The position numbers and the translations under genes were made by a program. Shown here in pieces: positions 1 through 9,457 of a DNA stretch of 64,000 nucleotides. The DNA comes from Paenibacillus sp. FSL R5-0341 (GTDB taxonomy: Bacteria; Bacillota; Bacilli; Paenibacillales; Paenibacillaceae): NCBI RefSeq assembly GCF_037975235.1, contig NZ_CP150241.1, forward strand, positions 1,426,001-1,490,000, in the 5' to 3' direction. The number at the start of each line of letters is the position of its first letter. Positions within the stretch are counted from its first letter, which is position 1. The notes beneath the pieces were generated by a model. It was not told the DNA's origin, did no database searches, and was given only the letters and a program-made list of their open reading frames with translations.

Positions 1-114
1 ACGGAACTGGAGATCATCGAAGTGCAGATCGGCAGCCAACTGATTGAGGAAGATATCGTTAGAGTATCTACCGAATGGCAGGATATTGTTCAGACATATG
101 TGAAGCACGCGTAA
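1..114 (+). CDS. C-terminal end of an unidentified upstream gene (partial)
   Basis: An open frame enters at the window edge and stops with TAA at 112-114, giving 37 residues ending QTYVKHA. The codons look normal for the region and the next gene starts 32 bases later, so this is probably the tail of an upstream gene in the same polysaccharide-related operon. Too little is visible to name a family. Confidence 0.55.
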   Translation, partial: TELEIIEVQIGSQLIEEDIVRVSTEWQDIVQTYVKHA

Positions 115-146
115 CCAACACATTAGGACATGGGGGAGATTATGGA

Positions 147-1478
147 ATGAATATTACGGTGATTGGCACAGGCTATGTGGGTTTGGTATCGGGCGTATGT
201 TTTTCGGAACTGGGAAATAACGTGATCTGTGTCGACAACAATGTTGAAAAAGTGAATATGTTGACGGATGGTCACGTACCTATCTATGAACCGGGTCTCA
301 AGGACATCATGAATACCAATATGAAAGCGGGAAGGCTGTCCTTCACCACTAACATTCAGGATGCCATCAGTCGTTCGGATATTATTATCATCGCGGTCGG
401 AACGCCGTCCCTGCCGAATGGCGAAGCGAATCTGAGTTTTATTGAGCTTGTCGCGCGAGAAATAGGTTCTTATATGGATAATTATAAAATAATAATGACT
501 AAAAGCACTGTTCCTGTCGGAACGAACGATCGCATTCAGGAATGGATCAGTAGTTTGACGAGTCACCCGTTCGACATGGCATCGGTACCTGAGTTCCTGC
601 GGGAAGGCACTGCTGTGCAGGACACACTGTATCCTGACCGGATAGTCATTGGGACACATAGCGATCGGGCAGTTGCCACGTTGAAAGAGCTGCATCAGCC
701 ATTAACCGATCAGATTATTGTTACGGATATTCGCTCGGCCGAAATGATTAAATATGCATCCAACGCTTTCCTGGCAACCAAGATCTCGTTTATCAACGAA
801 ATCTCTAACATCTGTGAAAAAGTAGGAGCAGATGTCAGCCGCGTTGCCGAAGGCATGGGATATGACAGACGAATCGGTGCTTCCTTTCTCAAGGCAGGCA
901 TTGGTTACGGAGGTTCCTGTTTCCCCAAGGATACACAAGCTCTAATTCAAATTGCAGGTAATGTGGATTATGACTTCAAACTGCTGAAGTCCGTGGTGGA
1001 AGTGAACAAGGATCAACGCTTCAACGTCATTCGCAAACTGGAAGACGCACTTGGTTCACTCGAAGGGAAGGAGATTGCGATCTGGGGACTCGCCTTCAAG
1101 CCGGATACCGATGATGTTCGTGATGCTCCGGCGATTGAGATTATACAGCGTTTGCTTGAGCAAGGAGCAGTGATTCGGGCGTATGACCCTATCGCGACCG
1201 AGAACTTCCGCAAAGAGGTGGATTCCCCATCCATTACGTGGGAAGATCGTGCAATGAAAGCGGCGGAAGGCGCTGATGCGCTCTGTGTCCTGACCGAGTG
1301 GAAAGAGTTCATGGAGGTTAATCTAACTGATTTGGCAGCGCATATGAATCACCCCATTCTCATTGATGGAAGAAACATCTACGGAGAAGAACAGATCAAA
1401 GACACGTCCTTTCAATACTACTCCGTCGGTCGTCCGGGTCTAACCAATATCGATGGAAGAAAAACGGCAGTCATCTGA
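147..1478 (+). CDS. ugd: UDP-glucose 6-dehydrogenase
   Basis: This cytosolic enzyme oxidises UDP-glucose to UDP-glucuronate with two NAD+, supplying uronic acid for exopolysaccharide or teichuronic acid. The 443-residue protein starts with an NAD-binding Rossmann motif (GTGYVG, residues 7-12). It has the catalytic-cysteine motif GYGGSCFPKD with Cys258, followed by the UDP-binding C-terminal domain. I chose ATG 147 because GGGGGAG lies at 132-138; a longer frame from 75 would overlap the preceding gene and add residues unlike the family. The next gene follows 13 bases after the stop, so ugd, the LCP protein and the GH74-like protein are likely one operon. TuaD of B. subtilis is the nearest well-known relative. 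Confidence 0.95.
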   Translation: MNITVIGTGYVGLVSGVCFSELGNNVICVDNNVEKVNMLTDGHVPIYEPGLKDIMNTNMKAGRLSFTTNIQDAISRSDIIIIAVGTPSLPNGEANLSFIELVAREIGSYMDNYKIIMTKSTVPVGTNDRIQEWISSLTSHPFDMASVPEFLREGTAVQDTLYPDRIVIGTHSDRAVATLKELHQPLTDQIIVTDIRSAEMIKYASNAFLATKISFINEISNICEKVGADVSRVAEGMGYDRRIGASFLKAGIGYGGSCFPKDTQALIQIAGNVDYDFKLLKSVVEVNKDQRFNVIRKLEDALGSLEGKEIAIWGLAFKPDTDDVRDAPAIEIIQRLLEQGAVIRAYDPIATENFRKEVDSPSITWEDRAMKAAEGADALCVLTEWKEFMEVNLTDLAAHMNHPILIDGRNIYGEEQIKDTSFQYYSVGRPGLTNIDGRKTAVI

Positions 1479-1491
1479 CGGAGGCCATAAC

Positions 1492-2412
1492 ATGAGACGC
1501 GGGATCAAAATAACATTAGGTGCCATTTCCCTTATTGCAGTTGTCATGATTGGATATTCGGTGTATCTGTATCTGCATGTCAAATCAGCGGCGGATCAAA
1601 TGTATGAACCCCGGGAACCCATCAAGCAGGTATCCATTGTAGACCAGAGGGGCGGGGGCGATTTCCCTGTGGACATGGAGAATGAAGAACCTTTCAATGC
1701 TTTGATCCTGGGTGTAGATGAACGCTCCAATGATCGGGGGCGCTCCGACACCATGATTGTATTGAGTGTTAACCCTGCGAAACAATCCGTACTTATGTTC
1801 AACATCCCCCGGGATACCAGAACAAGTATTGTGGGACATGGCACGGAGGATAAGATTAACCATGCCTATGCCTTTGGTGGCGTTAACATGTCTGTGCAAA
1901 CAGTGGAACAATTGCTCGATGTTCCCATACACTACTACATGAAAGTGAATATGGAGGGTTTTGCACAGGTCATCGACATGGTGGGTGGTGTGGATGTGAA
2001 TAACCCGTTTGCTTTTGACTATGAGGGCTATCGGTTCGAGCAGGGGAATATCCATTTGGATGGCGCAGCAGCATTGGGATTTTCACGAATGCGTTATGAT
2101 GATCCGAAGGGAGATCTCGGACGCAATGACCGTCAGCGGGAGATTATCAAACAGGTGTTGAAAAATACAGTTCAGGTATCCAACGTGTTGCAACTGGAGA
2201 CGTTGCTGGACGAAGTCAGTGCTCATGTGAGAACCGACGTTACCTTTGATGAAATGAAGCAGATGTTCTCCAATTACCGGCCGGTGCTGGATCATATCGA
2301 ATCTGTTGAGATTAAAGGCACGGGCAAGAAAATAGACGGAGTGTATTATTATATCGTGGAACAATCGGAACGAGACAGGATACATCAGATGATTGAACAA
2401 CATTTAAAATGA
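1492..2412 (+). CDS. LytR-CpsA-Psr (LCP) family glycopolymer ligase
   Basis: LCP proteins are membrane-anchored enzymes that transfer lipid-linked anionic polymers or capsule chains onto peptidoglycan at the outer membrane face. The 306-residue protein has a short cytosolic N-terminus, one transmembrane helix (about residues 5-27), and the extracellular LCP domain. Visible LCP motifs include LILGVDER, SDTMIVLSVNP, FNIPRDTR and the late SRMRYDDPKGDLGRNDRQ block, whose Arg/Asp residues bind the pyrophosphate lipid substrate in this family. Start at ATG 1492 is set by GGAGG at 1480-1484; an in-frame ATG at 1453 lies inside ugd. Its position after ugd suggests it attaches the uronic-acid-containing polymer. 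Confidence 0.9.
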   Translation: MRRGIKITLGAISLIAVVMIGYSVYLYLHVKSAADQMYEPREPIKQVSIVDQRGGGDFPVDMENEEPFNALILGVDERSNDRGRSDTMIVLSVNPAKQSVLMFNIPRDTRTSIVGHGTEDKINHAYAFGGVNMSVQTVEQLLDVPIHYYMKVNMEGFAQVIDMVGGVDVNNPFAFDYEGYRFEQGNIHLDGAAALGFSRMRYDDPKGDLGRNDRQREIIKQVLKNTVQVSNVLQLETLLDEVSAHVRTDVTFDEMKQMFSNYRPVLDHIESVEIKGTGKKIDGVYYYIVEQSERDRIHQMIEQHLK

Positions 2413-2433
2413 TCAGATAGGGCGGTGAACCAG

Positions 2434-4593
2434 ATGCGTATCTCCAGGCTATTGAAATTATCCCTGATTGTGCTACTAATGTATATGCTCATGATACCTG
2501 CAAGTACAAACGTTGTTCAATCAGCTCAAAGCTATCAATGGAAAAATATACCTATTGGTGGTGGGGGGTACGTTACGGGAGTGCTCATTCATCCGACTGA
2601 GCCTGATCTGGTTTACGCTCGAACTGACGTTGGAGGAGCCTACCGGTTGGATGCAGCTTCAGGAGATTGGATTCCACTACTTGATCATTTCGGAGATGAG
2701 GATAGCAATCTGTACGGCGTGGATGGCATTGCGCTGGATCAGCAAAACCCCAATGTCGTGTATATCGCGGCTGGGAAGTACGGCAATGTGGGACCAAGCG
2801 ATATTCTGAAATCTACAGACCGAGGAGAAACCTGGATTCGAACCGGACTGAATCTTCGGAATGAATCAAATGGAAATATCCATCGAGCCATGGGTGAAAG
2901 CATCGCTGTTAATCCAACGAACTCCAATTACTTGCATGTCGGTACGCGATATGATGGATTGTACACCTCCAGTGACGGTGCAGCAACGTGGAGCAAGGTG
3001 TGGGATGTACCGAGCGGGCTGTCCGGTGAGGGTATACGGAGTGTAGCCTATGGATTAAATCCCGTAACGAAGCAAGGCCAGGTTGTGTATGCAGGGGTTC
3101 GCGGCATTGGTGTGTATAGCAAAGCACCAAGAAGCAATGGGCAGACCACCTGGCAACTTACAGGGAGAAGTCCTGAATATCCTGCGCGTATGACTGTGGC
3201 AAAGAACGGAACGCTGTATGTTACCACTGATAATCAGGGCGTCTATAAGTTCAATGGTGTGCAGTGGACGAATATCACGCCAAGTTCCAGCTACTCGTCT
3301 TATTATGGGATCACGATCGATCCCCAAAACGATAATCATATCTTGGCAGCCGTTCGAACGGGCGGAGATAATCTGCCACTGTATCGTTCGGTAAACGGCG
3401 GACTGAGTTGGACAACAGTAAGCAAAACGCTGGTATCCAAACCATCCTGGTGGACACCCAACATGTTTTTCTCAGCGACATCCAGTATCAAGTTCGATCC
3501 ACATAACCCGGGCACCGTATACGCTACAGACTGGTTTGGTGTGTACAAGACGGAAAACATCAATGGTACCAATGGATTGACTGGCAGTACTGCGAGTACT
3601 TGGGAAGCCATTACCGATGGTCATGAAGAAGTTGTCGCACTCACCGCATCCACACCACCTCAGGGTGTTTCATTTTTTAGTGGTTTAACGGATCAGGTCG
3701 GATTTAGACATAATAATGTAGACGATGTTCCTCTTAATAAAATCCCGCTCGCAGGTATGCGAGAAATTGTGAGTATTGACTATCATGAGGCAAATCCGAA
3801 TTACATGATATTTCTGGGAAGCAGTGACTGGTATGGTACGACCACACGCTTATTTGTCTCTTCCAATAACGGAGTTACAGCAACCCCGGTAAACGTTCCG
3901 GCAGGCTCTACACTGGGGCGGGTGGCCTATTCAGCCATCAATCCAAATGTAATTGTTTATTACCCCCAGACCGGTAATCCGGTCAGAAGCACGAACCGTG
4001 GCGCAACATGGCAAAATATGAATGGTGCCCCATTTCAGGCTATTGGGGGGAATATGGTCTTCGCCTATAATCATCCACTGGCTGCCGATCGCATCAATGG
4101 ATATAAATTTTATATGTATGCTGCCGGTTATCTGTATCGGTCTACGGATGCAGGAGCCAACTGGTCCAAAGCGAATACGGTTCGCCTTCCTATTAATACG
4201 GATATTAATACAAGCTTCATTAAAGTCGAGGCTGCACCTGGGGTGGCGAATAATGTATGGGTGAGTCTGGGAACCGATGGATTATATGCATCGACGAACT
4301 CGGGAAATACATTTTCCAAGATCCAGGGTGTGCAGAATTCCAAATTATTTGCCTTTGGTAAAGCGAAGCTAGGTAAATTAGTTCCAGCTGTCTATGTATA
4401 TGGCACCGTAAATAACGTGAATGGATTCTTTCGTTCTGATGATATGGGGGCAACCTGGAACAATATAGGTCCTTTAGGTGCTGGAATTGGGCTGGGCAAT
4501 GAACCGCAAATTATGGCGGCAGACCGGCAAATCTATGGTCGGGTATATGTAGGGACGAATGGCAGAGGCATGTATGTTGGTTCATTAGAATAA
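2434..4593 (+). CDS. Secreted GH74-like beta-propeller glycoside hydrolase
   Basis: The 719-residue protein begins with a signal peptide (hydrophobic stretch about residues 8-28, ending near VQSAQS) and continues as Asp-box/BNR-like repeats such as STDRGETW, SSDGAATW, SVNGGLSW, STDAGANW and SDDMGATW. The N-terminal block YVTGVLIHP, ARTDVGGAYR and MGESIAVNP follows the pattern of family GH74 (xyloglucanases and related endo-glucanases), which fold as two seven-bladed propellers with catalytic aspartates in the cleft. There is no cellulose-binding module. ATG 2434 follows GGCGGTGA at 2421-2428; GTG 2425 is an alternative. It sits inside the ugd/LCP operon, so its substrate may be the cell's own exopolysaccharide rather than plant xyloglucan; that is inference. 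Confidence 0.8.
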   Translation: MRISRLLKLSLIVLLMYMLMIPASTNVVQSAQSYQWKNIPIGGGGYVTGVLIHPTEPDLVYARTDVGGAYRLDAASGDWIPLLDHFGDEDSNLYGVDGIALDQQNPNVVYIAAGKYGNVGPSDILKSTDRGETWIRTGLNLRNESNGNIHRAMGESIAVNPTNSNYLHVGTRYDGLYTSSDGAATWSKVWDVPSGLSGEGIRSVAYGLNPVTKQGQVVYAGVRGIGVYSKAPRSNGQTTWQLTGRSPEYPARMTVAKNGTLYVTTDNQGVYKFNGVQWTNITPSSSYSSYYGITIDPQNDNHILAAVRTGGDNLPLYRSVNGGLSWTTVSKTLVSKPSWWTPNMFFSATSSIKFDPHNPGTVYATDWFGVYKTENINGTNGLTGSTASTWEAITDGHEEVVALTASTPPQGVSFFSGLTDQVGFRHNNVDDVPLNKIPLAGMREIVSIDYHEANPNYMIFLGSSDWYGTTTRLFVSSNNGVTATPVNVPAGSTLGRVAYSAINPNVIVYYPQTGNPVRSTNRGATWQNMNGAPFQAIGGNMVFAYNHPLAADRINGYKFYMYAAGYLYRSTDAGANWSKANTVRLPINTDINTSFIKVEAAPGVANNVWVSLGTDGLYASTNSGNTFSKIQGVQNSKLFAFGKAKLGKLVPAVYVYGTVNNVNGFFRSDDMGATWNNIGPLGAGIGLGNEPQIMAADRQIYGRVYVGTNGRGMYVGSLE

Positions 4594-4603
4594 AGAAAGA
4601 GAT

Positions 4604-5188
4604 ATGAAAGTGGTGATGAATCATATGATGGAGGAGGGTTCAGGGCGCACGAGACAAAAGCATGTTCGAAGAACGTATGGATTTCTCATTGCTCTGCTGC
4701 TGATTGTGCTCTGGATTCTGGTCATTTGGTCCATGTCCACGCAATCCTCTCAGCAGCAGGACATTCAGCCTTGGCTGCATAAATGGTCCCAAAAATTGCA
4801 AATCGGTTTTACGCTACCAGATGTGCAATTCACCTACGGGGAGTATGAGTATTCGCTGAAACAGAGGCCGTACGATTTTGCAGAGTTCATCTTTCGCAAG
4901 AGTGCGCACTTATTTGTATACGCTGTGCTCGCCGTGCTTGTGTACGGCGGGCTGCGATACAGGAGGACATCCATCATGACCTGTATCGTGTCTGCTCTGG
5001 CTGTAGTGTGTATCATCGCCTCCATTGATGAGTATATTCAGCAGTTCAGCCCAGACCGGACAAGCTCGATACGTGATGTTGGAGTGGACTTGCTCGGTGG
5101 CTGCTGTGGGATTGCTACATATGCCGGGCTTCAGTTTCTGATCCGCAGGATCAGAAAGAGAAAGCATACTCCCATTCAAAGCGAGTGA
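4604..5188 (+). CDS. VanZ-like family membrane protein
   Basis: A 194-residue integral membrane protein with about four hydrophobic segments. The pattern FRKSAHLFVYAVLAVLVYGGL followed later by SIDEYIQQFSPDRTSSIRDV is the hallmark of VanZ-like proteins (conserved FxRKxxHxxxY and DExxQxFxPxRxxxxxD). The family includes the teicoplanin-resistance protein VanZ, but most members have no known reaction. It begins 10 bases after the GH74-like gene. Several in-frame ATG codons lie between 4604 and 4628, so the exact start is uncertain. Confidence 0.85.
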   Translation: MKVVMNHMMEEGSGRTRQKHVRRTYGFLIALLLIVLWILVIWSMSTQSSQQQDIQPWLHKWSQKLQIGFTLPDVQFTYGEYEYSLKQRPYDFAEFIFRKSAHLFVYAVLAVLVYGGLRYRRTSIMTCIVSALAVVCIIASIDEYIQQFSPDRTSSIRDVGVDLLGGCCGIATYAGLQFLIRRIRKRKHTPIQSE

Positions 5189-5273
5189 TTTCCCAGGAAA
5201 TTAGATGCATCGTTCAGCTTCTACTTGTCTACCATCCATCATAAATATGGATGGAGGACAAGGAGGACTGGAC

Positions 5274-5795
5274 ATGCTGCGAAGAAGGAACAGGAATGCT
5301 TTGCTCAAGAAGATCGGTTTCATAGCGATCATACTGATATTGCTATGGTTGATCGGTAGAACCATTCCGTATTTGTTTCGGGCAGATACACCGGATGAAG
5401 CTGCGGCTGTTGCCGAAGAGTTCTACAAATATGAGCAGACGGGTGACTTCGGCAGTTCGTGGGAACTGTTTCATCCCTTGATGAAAGAGCGGTTTCCAAA
5501 GAGTGCTTATGTACAGAATAGAGCACATATATTCATGCAGCATTTTGGTGTGGAAACCTTTGAGCTGGAGATGGAGAAGCCGGAGCGCGAGTTCGATGTA
5601 ACAGTGGTGGATGGTGTGAAGCCATTCTCAGAAGCCTACAAAATCAGAGTTACTCAGAAGTACTCAGGTACCTTTGGACAATTCGATATTGTGCAGACCT
5701 GTTATCTGGTAGAGGATGGAGATGAGTGGACCTTACTCTGGTATTATCCGAATGAGAAGAATGAGGGGGCCTCGCAGGATAACAACAGTGAATAA
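5274..5795 (+). CDS. Membrane-anchored protein of unknown function, possible NTF2-like fold
   Basis: A 173-residue protein with a basic N-terminus, one transmembrane helix (about residues 12-30) and an extracellular domain. The pattern AAAVAEEFYKYEQTGDF, then SSWELFHPLMKERF and a C-terminal DGDEWTLLWYYPNE strand, resembles small NTF2-like domains in which a helix-hairpin cone is followed by a curved sheet; this is structural inference only. The start at ATG 5274 is fixed by AAGGAGG at 5260-5266. It follows the VanZ-like gene and precedes a strong terminator, so it probably closes the operon. Confidence 0.7.
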   Translation: MLRRRNRNALLKKIGFIAIILILLWLIGRTIPYLFRADTPDEAAAVAEEFYKYEQTGDFGSSWELFHPLMKERFPKSAYVQNRAHIFMQHFGVETFELEMEKPEREFDVTVVDGVKPFSEAYKIRVTQKYSGTFGQFDIVQTCYLVEDGDEWTLLWYYPNEKNEGASQDNNSE

Positions 5796-5883
5796 TTAAG
5801 CATCATTGTCAAAAAGACTGAAATTAAGTCATAATGATATTCACCCATACGTTGCACCGAATTGTATCATTTACCTAACACGA

Positions 5884-5930
5884 AGCTCCATAAATGCGAG
5901 ACTTTTGTCGCATTTATGGAGCTTTTTTTG
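5884..5930 (+). terminator. Intrinsic terminator of the envelope operon
   Basis: A perfect 16-bp inverted repeat (AGCTCCATAAATGCGA at 5884-5899 pairing with 5908-5923) followed by seven T residues. It closes the unit that begins with ugd. Confidence 0.9.
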
Positions 5931-6077
5931 TATTTTACCTGTTTTTATGGCTGTAAAGCCTTGACATTAGTCCCGGTGTCAAGTAAATTACGAGGTAGAT
6001 ACAAAATGTATCAATTTTCAGCGTCTAACGACAAATAACAGGGACTTCTAAGCTCCTTGTGAGGGGAAGGAATATCA

Positions 6078-6329
6078 TTGATCGAAACGGGCCGCTTTTA
6101 CTGTGTCAGTTGTGGGATGATTGTGTCGGTCGCTAGAAGCTCTGTCGAAATGAAAGAAGAGGGCTATGGAGGCAATCACGTATTTCGCACCGGATTTTAC
6201 CGGAGTGAAATGCCGCTTGGATGCTGTGAAGCGTGTGTAGTTGAAGTGAAACGTCAGGGGAAATCCCAGTTTGCGGGACAATATACTAAAGATTATGATA
6301 CACTATGTGCATATGAGAAACGGGCATGA
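6078..6329 (+). CDS. Small cysteine-rich protein, putative zinc-binding
   Basis: An 83-residue protein with a CVSC pair near residue 10 and a CCEAC group near residue 50, spaced like a four-cysteine zinc site. No catalytic motif or transmembrane segment is visible. It starts with TTG at 6078 behind GAGGGGAAGG (6061-6070). It lies 32 bases upstream of an ABC exporter operon and may be cotranscribed with it. I do not recognise the family. Confidence 0.65.
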   Translation: MIETGRFYCVSCGMIVSVARSSVEMKEEGYGGNHVFRTGFYRSEMPLGCCEACVVEVKRQGKSQFAGQYTKDYDTLCAYEKRA

Positions 6330-6361
6330 GCTATGTGCTCGTCCATGAAGGAGGGGATTGA

Positions 6362-7270
6362 ATGCAGCAGGAGCCGGTCGTCCGGATTCAGGGCGTCAGC
6401 AAGATCATATCCTCCCGATCATTGGTCAGCGACCTGACTCTGGATATTTCTCCGGGGCAGGTTTTTGGTTTTTTAGGACCTAATGGCGCGGGAAAAACAA
6501 CGACGATTCGAATGATGGTTGGACTGATGTCCATCAGTAAAGGTGATATTTTCATCTCGGGACACAGTGTGAAGAATGAGTTTGAGCAGGCGGTAGCGCA
6601 GGTCGGAGCCATTGTGGAAAATCCGGAAATGTACAAGTTTCTGACTGGATACCAGAATCTCGTTCACTTTGCCCGCATGTCGCCGGGAGTTACGAAAGAA
6701 CGTATTGCGGAAACGATTGAGCGTGTGGGGCTTACAGCCCGTATCCACGATAAAGTCAAAACCTACTCACTGGGTATGCGCCAGCGTCTGGGTGTCGCGC
6801 AAGCGATATTACATAAACCGAAGCTGCTTGTACTGGATGAGCCGACCAATGGTCTGGACCCACAGGGCATACGGGAACTGAGAGATTATTTGCGTCAGCT
6901 CACCCAGGAGGAAGGCATCACGGTCTTCGTATCCAGCCATTTGCTGTCGGAGATGGAACTGATGTGTGATACCGTAGCCATCATCCAGAATGGCAAGTTG
7001 ATTGATGTAAGAAACCTTCGGGCTGAAGCAGGTTCGGATGCATTAATTGAAGTTGCTTTTGAACTGAATGATGCAGACCGCGCTGCGGATCTGATTCAGG
7101 GTGCTACTGTACAGGGCAATGTCCTGGTGGCACGGGTGTCTCGCGAGCAGATTCCGGATATCAATGCCAAGCTGGTTAGCGAAGGGTTTCAGGTATATGG
7201 TATTCGTAACGTGACTCATACCCTGGAAGAACAATTCTTGCAAGTTACTGGGGGTGGAGGCATTGGGTAG
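6362..7270 (+). CDS. ABC transporter ATP-binding protein (BcrA-like)
   Basis: A 302-residue ATPase of the ABC-2 exporter type. Walker A GPNGAGKT is near residue 40, the Q-loop region follows at VGAIVENPEMY, the signature is YSLGMRQRLGVAQ, Walker B is LLVLDEP, and the switch histidine is in SSHLL. The C-terminal extension is typical of BcrA-like subunits that drive peptide-antibiotic or unknown-substrate export. Start ATG 6362 follows GGAGGGG. It overlaps the permease gene by 17 bases, so the two are translationally coupled. Confidence 0.93.
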   Translation: MQQEPVVRIQGVSKIISSRSLVSDLTLDISPGQVFGFLGPNGAGKTTTIRMMVGLMSISKGDIFISGHSVKNEFEQAVAQVGAIVENPEMYKFLTGYQNLVHFARMSPGVTKERIAETIERVGLTARIHDKVKTYSLGMRQRLGVAQAILHKPKLLVLDEPTNGLDPQGIRELRDYLRQLTQEEGITVFVSSHLLSEMELMCDTVAIIQNGKLIDVRNLRAEAGSDALIEVAFELNDADRAADLIQGATVQGNVLVARVSREQIPDINAKLVSEGFQVYGIRNVTHTLEEQFLQVTGGGGIG

Positions 7271-8054
7271 TTTCGGTAATCTGATATTGAATGAAAATAT
7301 GAAAATATTCCGTCGTCCCCGTACCTGGATCATGTTATCGATTCTGGCGCTGATCTCGCTGTTAATGCCAGTGTTACTGCGAGAAGGCATGGGGTCCAAT
7401 GAAGTTTTGTACTGGGAAGCGGCTGTGACGACCATCCAGATTACGTTTTTCTTGAACACGATCTTCTGTGTTGTGATTGCAGCGGAATCGGTCGCAGGTG
7501 AATTTACTTGGGGAACCATTAAGCTATTGCTGATCCGTCCATGGTCACGAAGCAAAGTTCTCGCTTCCAAATACCTGACCGTCATTGGCTTCAGTATTGT
7601 CAGTACATTGCTGGTCATCGCGATGGCCATGCTAACGTCGTATATCCTTTTCTCGCATGATGCTCCGGGAGGAAGCAGTAGTCCGGCTACGAATGCGCTG
7701 ACGCTATGGGGATATCTGTACGTCGATCTGTTCATTACGCTTGCGATTGCCTTCATGGTGTCCTCCGTATTTCGTTCAGGCGCACTTGCGATTGGATTAT
7801 CCCTGTTCATTATGTTCTCACAAAGTATCTTCTCACTCATATTCAATCCGGACCGTTATGAGTGGGCCAAGTATGTTTTATTTAACAACATGGATCTTAG
7901 CAAATACATGACTTCCGGGGCGGAGTTTGCGCTTATGGGTGGTCCGAGTGCAGGAATGACACTGGGTTTCTCCATTGCAGTCCTGGCAGTGTATTATGTT
8001 ATTTTCATGGTGATTTCCTGGGTTGTATTCAGCAAAAGAGATGTGGCAGGCTAA
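7254..8054 (+). CDS. ABC-2 type permease subunit
   Basis: A 266-residue membrane protein with about six hydrophobic segments and the ABC-2 features RPRTWIML near the N-terminus and AGEFTWGTIKLLLIRPWSRSK before the third helix. It is the membrane partner of the overlapping ATPase. The GTG start at 7254 lies within the ATPase gene; a TTG at 7263 is possible, but its GGAGG is only two bases away. The stop codon lies inside the terminator hairpin. Confidence 0.88.
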   Translation: MEALGSFGNLILNENMKIFRRPRTWIMLSILALISLLMPVLLREGMGSNEVLYWEAAVTTIQITFFLNTIFCVVIAAESVAGEFTWGTIKLLLIRPWSRSKVLASKYLTVIGFSIVSTLLVIAMAMLTSYILFSHDAPGGSSSPATNALTLWGYLYVDLFITLAIAFMVSSVFRSGALAIGLSLFIMFSQSIFSLIFNPDRYEWAKYVLFNNMDLSKYMTSGAEFALMGGPSAGMTLGFSIAVLAVYYVIFMVISWVVFSKRDVAG

Positions 8055-8072
8055 CGCCTGCTTCTTTTTTTT
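8046..8072 (+). terminator. Intrinsic terminator overlapping the permease stop codon
   Basis: GCAGGC at 8046-8051 pairs with GCCTGC at 8056-8061 and is followed by TTCTTTTTTTT. The loop contains the TAA stop of the permease gene. Confidence 0.8.
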
Positions 8073-8229
8073 GCCCTAATGCTGTTTTGGGAGAAAAAAA
8101 GTGTATATTCAGCATCGGCTGTGGCATGACTGTCATTTAAGGGTACTTAGTATCATAAGTAAATGACTAGATATACATATCAACGCCGCAGTCACTTTGG
8201 CAACGCAGCGCATGGAGGGATCACGTTTC

Positions 8230-9303
8230 TTGATAAACAACAAGTTCTACCGCATCTGCACAGCGATTATTCTGCTGCTGCTCATCGTGTATCTGGGGGA
8301 TAAAGTGAACTTTATTTTCAGCCCCCTGACCTCACTGATTCACATCATCATCATTCCGCTGCTGATTGCTGGTTTTTTCTATTATCTGTTGCGCCCGCTC
8401 GTCGATTATATGGAAAGACATAAGATCAAGCGTGCATTGTCAGTTCTGATTATTTATGTCGTGACTGCATTAATACTTGCTGGTTTCAGTGTGCTGGTCT
8501 GGCCTTCATTGAGAGAGCAACTGATGAATTTTGTGGAGAATGCTCCAGCGTTGGTTACTTCGCTCAGCGATCAGTTGAATGCACTTGAAAAGAGTAATTT
8601 TGTTTCCAGATATCTGCCTGATGATTCCAATCTATTCTCACGACTTTCCGATATTCTGAGCCAAGGGATCACTCAGGTAACCGATTATGTCTCCGGGTTA
8701 TTCTCTGTGGTATCCAATCTGGTTATTATTTTGGCAACGTTCCCGATCATGTTGTATTACATGCTTAAGGAAGGCAGCAAATTTGGAACGAATCTCACCT
8801 TTTTGTTGCCGAGACATTATCGGAAGGATGGGGAAGAAACCGTCCATGAGATCGATGAAGCACTAAGCAACTATATCGTTGGTCGGGTTATCGTTAATGT
8901 AGCCCTGGGGATTCTGATGTACATCGGTTTTCTCATCTTAGGTTTACCCTATGCATTGCTACTAACTGTGGTATCAATTATTCTGAATTTTATCCCTTAT
9001 GTGGGGGCTTTGCTGGCGGCTATCCCGGTTGTCATTGTCGCGTTTATCGAATCACCTTCGATGGCGATCTGGTCACTGGTTATTATTGTGATCGCACAGC
9101 AAATTCAGGATAACCTGATCTCACCTTACGTCTACGGCAAGCAGCTTGATATTCATCCACTGACTACCGTTATTCTTTTGCTCGTAGGTGCCGATCTGGG
9201 AAATATTCTGGGTATGATCATCGTTATTCCGCTATATATGATCCTGAAAATTATAGTTCGCAGAATCCATTACCGGATTGTTGAAGATAAGACTGAAACT
9301 TAA
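8230..9303 (+). CDS. AI-2E family transporter (YtvI/YdbI-like permease)
   Basis: A membrane protein with about seven or eight helices. The C-terminal block IGRVIVNVALGI... and NFIPYVGALLAAIPVVIVA, then DNLISPYVYGKQLDIHPL, is the hallmark of the AI-2E (UPF0118) family. Members include putative autoinducer-2 exporters and Na+/H+ antiporters, so the substrate cannot be stated. I prefer the TTG at 8230 because GGAGGGA at 8214-8220 is nine bases upstream; ATG 8212 and TTG 8197 are in frame but have no ribosome site. It is flanked by terminators and is probably monocistronic. Confidence 0.85.
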   Translation: MINNKFYRICTAIILLLLIVYLGDKVNFIFSPLTSLIHIIIIPLLIAGFFYYLLRPLVDYMERHKIKRALSVLIIYVVTALILAGFSVLVWPSLREQLMNFVENAPALVTSLSDQLNALEKSNFVSRYLPDDSNLFSRLSDILSQGITQVTDYVSGLFSVVSNLVIILATFPIMLYYMLKEGSKFGTNLTFLLPRHYRKDGEETVHEIDEALSNYIVGRVIVNVALGILMYIGFLILGLPYALLLTVVSIILNFIPYVGALLAAIPVVIVAFIESPSMAIWSLVIIVIAQQIQDNLISPYVYGKQLDIHPLTTVILLLVGADLGNILGMIIVIPLYMILKIIVRRIHYRIVEDKTET

Positions 9304-9384
9304 ATGAAATTGAAATACAACGCTGTCATGTGCCACTACTAATGTTTGCTCTTGAATCACATCGATAAGCTCAACAGGATAAGC

Positions 9385-9445
9385 CGCATATCCATGGTGA
9401 AGGGTCAGGTAACTTGCCCTCGCGATGGATATGCGTTTTTTTTTA
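9385..9445 (+). terminator. Intrinsic terminator after the AI-2E family gene
   Basis: CGCATATCCAT at 9385-9395 pairs perfectly with ATGGATATGCG at 9425-9435; an inner AGGG/CCCT pair shortens the loop, and a run of Ts follows. Confidence 0.85.
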
Positions 9446-9457
9446 TTTTCAACCTTA

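Noticed and set aside
7043..7846. 267-residue open frame opposite the ABC exporter genes
   Set aside because: Spans the antisense of two recognised genes; no ribosome site or motif.
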